From the NCBI RefSeq assembly GCF_012396235.1, contig NZ_JAAXPA010000003.1, positions 1 to 64,000 of the forward strand: a DNA stretch of 64,000 nt, written 5' to 3'. The DNA is from Rhodococcus opacus. GTDB lineage: Bacteria > Actinomycetota > Actinomycetes > Mycobacteriales > Mycobacteriaceae. Both the position numbers and the translations under genes were made by a program. Position 1 is the stretch's first letter, and each line of letters begins with the position of its first letter. The notes beneath the pieces are model-generated. The model saw only the letters and a program-made list of their open reading frames with translations, was not told where the DNA came from and searched no databases. Shown one piece after another: positions 59,017 to 64,000 of this stretch.

Positions 59017-60366
59017 ATGACCTCTGAGCGCGCACGGAACTCCGCGAATCACGCCCGAACCGAGTCGACGCGAAAGGTCCTCACTTCGCGGCGCGTCGCC
59101 GCGGCCGCCCTTGCCGGCTCGGTTTTGGCGTCCGCGGGGGGACTCGGTTACCTGTTCCTCGGTGACAGCGCGGCAGGCAGCCGGACCGTGGCGATCGTCA
59201 ACACCGACGCCGGCGCGACCGTGGACGGAAAACCGGTGCGTGCGAGCGACACCCTGATCGACAAGCTCGAGGCGAACGAGGCCTTCGACTGGCAGGTGGT
59301 CGACGCGGACGCGGCGGCGGGCGGCGACTGGTTCGCCACGGTGACCGTGCCCGAGGACTTCAGCGAGGCGGTGTCCTCGGTGTGGGGCGCGAAGCCGCGG
59401 CAGGCGACCCTCGACCTCGACGTCGCAGGTTCCGACACCGGTGCGTCCGAGGAACTCTCCGGAGTGGTGTCCTCCCAGATCGGCGCGGACGGCATCACGG
59501 ATCTGCTGGCGGACATGTCCTCGTCGCGGTCGCGGTTCCAGCAGGCGGGAATGACGGCCGGGTTCCTCGCGGCCGGGACGGCCGCGGCGGACGATGCGGC
59601 GCAACAGCTCACGGAGGGCGCCGACACTCTGCTCCCGTATCTCGAGACGGCGCGTTCCGGCTCGGTGCAACTGCTGGGCGTCGCCGACCAGGTGGCGGGC
59701 GTGGTCGACCAGACGTCGGGGACGGCCAACGATCTCGCGGACCGGTTGAGCGCGCTGGGACTGACGCTGGGCGAGGCGAACGACAGCGCCACCCGGATGC
59801 GTACCAGAATCGACGAGGCGATCCGCGTTCTCGACGCCACTCCCGTTGCATCGGACGTGGTCCCGTCGCTCCGTCAGGTCAGTGCCGACCTCGGTCTGTT
59901 CTCCTCGCAGCTGGGTTCGGTGCCCGGTCTGCTGGGCGGAGGCGTCGGCCCCGACACGGATCTGGGCGAACTCGTCCGTGTCGCGATGGGTCAGCTGACC
60001 GACGCCAGCAATCAGCTGAGCAGCGGGGCGCAGCAACTGAACGACGGCATCGTCCCGATCGCCGATCAGGCACCGGAGATGCTCGAAGGCGCCACCTCGC
60101 AGATCGTCGACGGGTTCGCAAAGCTGAAGATGTTATCCGGACAGCTGTCCACCGACCTCAACAACGGTGTCGCGGCGATGCCGGTGCGCACGGCGGCTCA
60201 GCAGAACCAGTTGGCGACGGTGCTCGCCGAACCGGTCGCGGTGACCCGCACACTGTCCGCGCCGTCGCCGATCCTCACCGCCGAGCACCTCGCCGTCGGG
60301 TTCGGGATCACGACCGTGCTGCTGGCGGGCGCCATCGTGTGGATGGGTTTGCGGCGCAGGGCCTGA
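59017..60366 (+). CDS. YhgE/Pip-like membrane protein
   Basis: This 449-residue protein has one helix near each end and a large extracytoplasmic middle, the layout of YhgE/Pip proteins. The N-terminal VAIVNTDAGATVDGKPVRAS then FDWQVVDADAAAGG and FATVTVPEDFSEAVSS match that family's core. The middle (residues ~170-400) is a long Ala/Leu/Ser/Gln-rich helical coil. ATG 59017 and ATG 58996 are both possible. It lies 65 bases after the CotH gene and may belong with it. Function is unknown. Confidence 0.75.
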   Translation: MTSERARNSANHARTESTRKVLTSRRVAAAALAGSVLASAGGLGYLFLGDSAAGSRTVAIVNTDAGATVDGKPVRASDTLIDKLEANEAFDWQVVDADAAAGGDWFATVTVPEDFSEAVSSVWGAKPRQATLDLDVAGSDTGASEELSGVVSSQIGADGITDLLADMSSSRSRFQQAGMTAGFLAAGTAAADDAAQQLTEGADTLLPYLETARSGSVQLLGVADQVAGVVDQTSGTANDLADRLSALGLTLGEANDSATRMRTRIDEAIRVLDATPVASDVVPSLRQVSADLGLFSSQLGSVPGLLGGGVGPDTDLGELVRVAMGQLTDASNQLSSGAQQLNDGIVPIADQAPEMLEGATSQIVDGFAKLKMLSGQLSTDLNNGVAAMPVRTAAQQNQLATVLAEPVAVTRTLSAPSPILTAEHLAVGFGITTVLLAGAIVWMGLRRRA

Positions 60367-60369
60367 CCG

Positions 60370-61809
60370 TCAGCGGGCGTCCTGGATACGACGCCACGGC
60401 GTGGCCTGCTCGAGCTCGAACGCCAGCTCGAGCAGAGTCCGCTCGTCGCCGTGGTCGGCGGAGAAGTGCGACGCCAGCGGCAGGCCGCGGGACGTCTCGT
60501 GCATCGGCAGCGAGATGGCCGGTCCGCCCGACGCGTTGTTCAACGGCGTGAACGCCGTGTAGGCGATCAACTTGTCGAACAACTCCTCGAAACTCTGTGT
60601 CGGCGAAAGATATCCGAGCTCCGGCGTCGTGTGGGCCAGGGTGGGCGACAGGATCACGTCGTACTTCTGGAAGATCTGCGCGTACTCACGGTACGTGCGC
60701 CGCAACCGGTAGAGCACCCGGGGAGTCTTCGCGATGTTCTTGCGGTACATCGCGGCGAGTCCGCGCGTCAGATTGTCCGTGGCGTCGCGGTCGAAGTCCG
60801 GTCCGAGCATCCGCTTGCCGTTGCTGGAGATGACGAACGACAGGAACCCCCAGTAGATGCAGAAGTCCTCGACGAACGAGGAGTTCACCGGCATCGGGCA
60901 CTCCTCGACGTGATGCCCGAGGTCCGCCAGCAGATCGGCGGTCGCGTGGACCGACTTGCGGGTCTCGTCGCCCGTGCGGGACACGGTGACCGAGTCGACC
61001 ACCACCCCGACCTTCAGCCGGGTGCTGCTCGGCCCCTCGACCAACCGGATGGGTGGCAGTGCCGGATTGCGGTAGTAGCGTTCGGCGGCCGCCATCCACC
61101 GTGCGGTGTCCCGCACCGAGCGGGTGACGGCGCCCTGCGCGATGATCCGGATCGGCAGCGTCTTGTCCATGGCGTCGGGGACCGTCCGCCCGCGGGACGG
61201 TTTCAGGCCGACGAGCCCACACGCGGCCGCGGGTATGCGGATGGATCCGCCACCGTCGTTGGCGTGCGCGATCGGCACGACACCCGAAGCGACGAGTGCG
61301 GCCGAACCACCCGAGGACGCGCCCGGCGAGAACGCGAGATTCCACGGATTGTGCACGGCCGCGGCGTCCATGAACTCGGTGGACGCGCTGAACCCGAACT
61401 CGGGGAGCCGGCTCTTCCCCAGCGAGAGAACACCTGTGGACAGGTACTGCGTGACGAAGTCGCTGTCGACCCGGGCGGGCTGCGCGGCGAAGGCGACGCT
61501 GCCGTGCTGCGTGGGCAGGCCGGCGACGTCGACGTTGTCCTTGACGACGGTCGGCACTCCCGCGAAGACACCCTCGTGCGGGCGGTCCGCCTCCGTCAGC
61601 GCACGGTCGAAGTCGGCGAACGCCAGGGCGTTCAGTGCGGGCCCGACCGACTCGGCGCGTGCGATCGCCGCCTCTGTTACCTCGCGGACCGACACCTCCC
61701 CGGCAGCGATCCGTGCCGCGAGGCCGGTGGCGTCGAGGTCGCCGAGCGCGTCGTCACGGAAGGCGTGGACGACGGTGTCGTCCCGGGCGGGATTGCTGAA
61801 CTCGGTCAC
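60370..61809 (-). CDS. Amidase (amidase signature family)
   Basis: This 479-residue amidase hydrolyses an amide by a Ser-cisSer-Lys triad. Catalytic Lys is in VPTVVKDNVDVAGLPTQHGS, and the Gly/Ser-rich signature is SPGASSGGSAALVASGVVPI. Length and motif order are typical. The substrate is unknown; related actinobacterial enzymes act on aryl or short aliphatic amides. It begins with GTG 61809 and converges on the YhgE-like gene 3 bases from its stop. Confidence 0.88.
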   Translation of the reverse strand: MTEFSNPARDDTVVHAFRDDALGDLDATGLAARIAAGEVSVREVTEAAIARAESVGPALNALAFADFDRALTEADRPHEGVFAGVPTVVKDNVDVAGLPTQHGSVAFAAQPARVDSDFVTQYLSTGVLSLGKSRLPEFGFSASTEFMDAAAVHNPWNLAFSPGASSGGSAALVASGVVPIAHANDGGGSIRIPAAACGLVGLKPSRGRTVPDAMDKTLPIRIIAQGAVTRSVRDTARWMAAAERYYRNPALPPIRLVEGPSSTRLKVGVVVDSVTVSRTGDETRKSVHATADLLADLGHHVEECPMPVNSSFVEDFCIYWGFLSFVISSNGKRMLGPDFDRDATDNLTRGLAAMYRKNIAKTPRVLYRLRRTYREYAQIFQKYDVILSPTLAHTTPELGYLSPTQSFEELFDKLIAYTAFTPLNNASGGPAISLPMHETSRGLPLASHFSADHGDERTLLELAFELEQATPWRRIQDAR

Positions 61810-61869
61810 TTCCGAAGCCTATTGGACGCTCGGCCTGCTCGGAAGGAATTCCGGACCCGAAACGAGCAC

Positions 61870-61908
61870 GAGCGCACAGAAGCGCCGATGACGGCGTTCT
61901 GTGCGCTC
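61870..61908 (-). terminator. Hairpin after superoxide dismutase gene
   Basis: Perfect 12-bp arms GAGCGCACAGAA and TTCTGTGCGCTC continue inward with CGCC/GGCG. It is 18 bases beyond the sod stop on the minus strand and upstream of the amidase start, so it should end sod transcription. Confidence 0.75.
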
Positions 61909-61925
61909 GGGAACGAGGAGTGTGA

Positions 61926-62549
61926 CTAGCCGATGAGGCCGGCACCCTGGGTGCGGGCACGGTCGAAGCGCTCCTGTGCGTCCGCCCAGTTCACGATGTT
62001 CCACCAAGCCTTGACGTAGTCCGGCTTCACGTTCTGGTAGTCGAGGTAGAAGGCGTGCTCCCACATGTCGAGCATGACGACGGGAATGATCGCGGCGGTG
62101 ATGTTGCCGTGCTGGTCCGTCATCTGCTCGATCACCAGGCGCTGGCCGATGGTGTCGTAGCCGAGCAGAGCCCATCCGGAGCCCTGGATGGTGGTAGCGA
62201 CACCGGTGAAGTGGGCCTGGAACTTGTCGAAGGACCCGAACTGGTCGTCGATGGCGGCAGCCAGGTCGCCGGTGGGCTTGTCGCCGCCGTTCGGGGACAG
62301 GTTCTTCCAGAAGATGGAGTGGTTGGTGTGGCCACCGAGGTTGAAGGCGAGGTTGCGGGAGAGAAGGAGCGCCTTGTCGGCGATCGTGCCGTCCTCACGG
62401 GCCTCGGCCATCTTCTCGAGGGCGGTGTTGGCGGCCTTCACGTAGGTCGCGTGGTGCTTGTCGTGGTGCAGTTCCATGATCTTGCCGGAGATGTGCGGCT
62501 CGAGAGCTGCGTAGTCGTAGGGGAGTTCCGGCAGCGTGTATTCAGACAC
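61926..62549 (-). CDS. sodA: Superoxide dismutase (Fe/Mn type)
   Basis: This 207-residue enzyme dismutates superoxide to H2O2 and O2. Metal ligands are visible: His in [13 protein letters not shown], His in [13 protein letters not shown], and Asp/His in [14 protein letters not shown]. The [10 protein letters not shown] and [11 protein letters not shown] segments are typical of actinobacterial Fe/Mn SODs, where metal choice cannot be told from sequence. GTG 62549 follows GAAGGGACCCTC. A hairpin at 61870 follows. Confidence 0.95.
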   Translation of the reverse strand: MSEYTLPELPYDYAALEPHISGKIMELHHDKHHATYVKAANTALEKMAEAREDGTIADKALLLSRNLAFNLGGHTNHSIFWKNLSPNGGDKPTGDLAAAIDDQFGSFDKFQAHFTGVATTIQGSGWALLGYDTIGQRLVIEQMTDQHGNITAAIIPVVMLDMWEHAFYLDYQNVKPDYVKAWWNIVNWADAQERFDRARTQGAGLIG

Positions 62550-62807
62550 GAGGGTCCCTTCTTTGTGGGCGTGCGAGCCCTGATTCTTCCGGGTGCAGAC
62601 TTCGTGTGATCACGCGTCACACACCCGCCTTCTCTAAACCGTTCTCGGGTATATACCCAATCTCATTGGTACACCCTCCGCAACACCGGGTCTCCCGGGG
62701 GCAATTCCCGCACAGGAAAGTTCGGGCACCCGAAAAAAGGCTGTCGCGGTGACACTGGATGTCGTGAGAATTCGTCCGAGCGGTGAACGGAACCTTAAGC
62801 TGACGCG
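62550..62807. other. Intergenic region between divergent sod and acyltransferase genes
   Basis: This 258-base stretch holds the two divergent promoters. The 40 bases around 62640-62670 are distinctly AT-richer (GGGTATATACCCAATCTCATT) and contain the palindrome GGGTATATACCC at about 62646-62657, a candidate operator or promoter for sod. No coding sequence or RNA gene is seen. Confidence 0.5.
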
Positions 62808-64000
62808 ATGCCTTCGCTGATACCTGTTGCAGATTCGCACGCGGCCGCGCCGCGTGTGGAGCTCACGGGCGCGAACCTGCTCCGCTTTTTCGCAGTTCTG
62901 GCCGTGATCTACTCGCACATTTCGTTCTATCTGATCGACGACCTCGGAACCGGATGGTGGTTCATCGACGTCGTCTACCAAATCCTCGTCGAGCGGGGCG
63001 GTCTCAACCAGCATCTGTCCTTTCTCGGGGTCGCCGTCTTCATGATGCTGACCGGGGTGTTGATCACCCGTTCGGCCATTCGTCACGAGCCCGGACAATT
63101 TCTGGTCAACCGGCTCGGACGAATCCTGCCCGCATTCTGGGTGGCCGTTCTCGCCGCGATCGTGCTGGTCCGCCTCGGCATCAACGGCATGTTCAGCGGC
63201 CAGGACGGGGTGTCGAATGTCGACGCCGCCCTGAGTTTCGTGCTCGGCGGTTTCTTCCTCAAACCCGAGGTGGCGGTTCTCGGGGTCACGTGGACCCTCG
63301 CCGTGCAGATCTTCTTCTACTTCGCCTGCGTGGCCGCGCGCCCCGTTCTGCGCACCCTGCCCATCGCGATGCCGATGGCCGGTGCCGCGCTCTGCGCGCT
63401 GATCCTGCTCTACAACCTGTACGCGCCGCAGCCGTACACGGTCCCGATGCTCTCCAAGATCGCCGCGACGCTGCCCGCCGTGTTCCTCGGGCAGATCATC
63501 TACCTCGGCTGGGCGCGGCTCGCGGACTGCCGGTGGGTCGTCGTCGCCGGTCTGGCCCAGGTCGAGGTCATCCGCCTCGCCACCGACTTCCGCGTGTACT
63601 GGGCGGGCGATCACTACCTCTGGACGTTCGCCGTCGTCACCGCGTGCGTCGTGCTGGTGGGCCGATACGACGGTCCCGCGGCGCACTGGGCCGTCGTGCG
63701 CTGGACCGCGACGCGCAGTTACGCGATCTACCTCGTCCACACGCTGATCCTCTACCGCGTGTACGAGCACACGGTCGGCTCGTTCGGCGAGACCGGGGCG
63801 GTGATCGCATTCCTCGTGGTGACGGCGCTGGTGTCGGAGGCGCTGTACCGGTGGGTGGAGGTCCCCGCCACGGGGTGGGTGACCGCGCGCGTCGAGCGGA
63901 TGCGGGCGCACTCGGCGCTCGCCCAGGAGACCACTCCGGCACCGCGCGTAGCATCGAATCATGTCTTGGTACGACGAGCTTCTGGGTCGAGCAGCCGCTA
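62808..64000 (+). CDS. Acyltransferase-3 family membrane protein, 3' end beyond the window
   Basis: The frame from ATG 62808 is open to the end of the window (397 codons seen). It encodes about ten membrane helices: ANLLRFFAVLAVIYSHISFY (with the acyltransferase-3 His), FLGVAVFMMLTGVLI, RLGRILPAFWVAVLAAIVLV and TRSYAIYLVHTLILYRVYEH. These proteins O-acylate sugars, peptidoglycan or lipids at the outer face. The last visible residues read as a disordered tail, and a second start codon at 63961 suggests the gene ends just beyond 64000. Confidence 0.82.
   Translation, partial: MPSLIPVADSHAAAPRVELTGANLLRFFAVLAVIYSHISFYLIDDLGTGWWFIDVVYQILVERGGLNQHLSFLGVAVFMMLTGVLITRSAIRHEPGQFLVNRLGRILPAFWVAVLAAIVLVRLGINGMFSGQDGVSNVDAALSFVLGGFFLKPEVAVLGVTWTLAVQIFFYFACVAARPVLRTLPIAMPMAGAALCALILLYNLYAPQPYTVPMLSKIAATLPAVFLGQIIYLGWARLADCRWVVVAGLAQVEVIRLATDFRVYWAGDHYLWTFAVVTACVVLVGRYDGPAAHWAVVRWTATRSYAIYLVHTLILYRVYEHTVGSFGETGAVIAFLVVTALVSEALYRWVEVPATGWVTARVERMRAHSALAQETTPAPRVASNHVLVRRASGSSSR
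63961..64000 (+). CDS. Possible start of the next gene (MSWYDELLGRAA...)
   Basis: ATG 63961, in a different frame from the acyltransferase, opens MSWYDELLGRAAA to the window edge. The residue choice looks like a real protein N terminus and overlaps the probable end of the acyltransferase. Too short to assign. Confidence 0.35.
   Translation, partial: MSWYDELLGRAAA

Overview
This window is about 64 kb of GC-rich actinobacterial chromosome. GC-rich codon use, frequent GTG starts, a GabD2-type succinate-semialdehyde dehydrogenase, a UdgX protein, a hydrolase-cyclase fusion of the mycobacterial Rv1900c type and repeated acyl-CoA (FadD/FadE/EchA-like) genes all point to a mycolic-acid actinomycete. 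A large catabolic Rhodococcus (jostii/opacus type) is the best fit. That placement is inferred from gene content, not from a database match.

Layout. 1-155: the end of an rRNA operon (5S rRNA and a strong hairpin terminator). 156-1300: a graveyard of broken genes (AraC regulator, McrB-like GTPase and type I HsdR remnants). 1.3-4.8 kb: a small iron-permease-like membrane protein, gabD2, an SRPBCC protein and an alpha/beta hydrolase with a paired palindromic operator. 4.8-16.1 kb: a beta-oxidation-like acyl-CoA cluster (ligase, three crotonases, thiolase, SDR, acyl-CoA dehydrogenase, quinone oxidoreductase, FMN oxidoreductase, NTF2-like protein) with two TetR regulators. 16-25 kb: YihY membrane protein, PH-domain protein, MFS exporter, a FadD pseudogene broken by an inversion, a hydrolase-cyclase fusion, a LuxR-type two-component system and an ABC transporter. 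25.3-41 kb: an aromatic-type catabolic island (MFS, aldehyde dehydrogenase, extradiol dioxygenase, hydrolase, cupin, two SDRs, ThDP enzyme, flavin monooxygenase, two metallo-beta-lactamase-fold proteins, two-component Rieske oxygenase, RidA protein, TetR and MarR regulators). 41-48.6 kb: UdgX, an oxidoreductase, a copper gene set (CopD, CopC, YcnI), a TM0106-type nuclease and a YoaK membrane protein. 48.6-55 kb: methyltransferase, SDR, a UBP zinc finger/histidine kinase/receiver-flavoprotein set and a GDT1-family transporter under a manganese riboswitch. 55-64 kb: a polyphosphate polymerase-DUF4956-CotH operon, a YhgE/Pip-like protein, an amidase, superoxide dismutase and an acyltransferase running off the end.

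The most interesting part is 25.3-41 kb. Five related sites (core TTAGYRCYAA followed by a conserved spacer; the best copy is a perfect 9-9-9 inverted repeat at 36950-36976) lie in front of the transporter, ring-cleavage, Rieske, ridA and marR transcription units. They knit the island into one apparent MarR regulon whose substrate I cannot name. Other points of note are a conserved-looking HK / receiver-TrxR fusion / UBP zinc-finger set, the VTC-DUF4956-CotH operon, and eight copies of three families of 40-48 bp inverted repeats sitting at gene ends, two of which contain the stop codon of the preceding gene.
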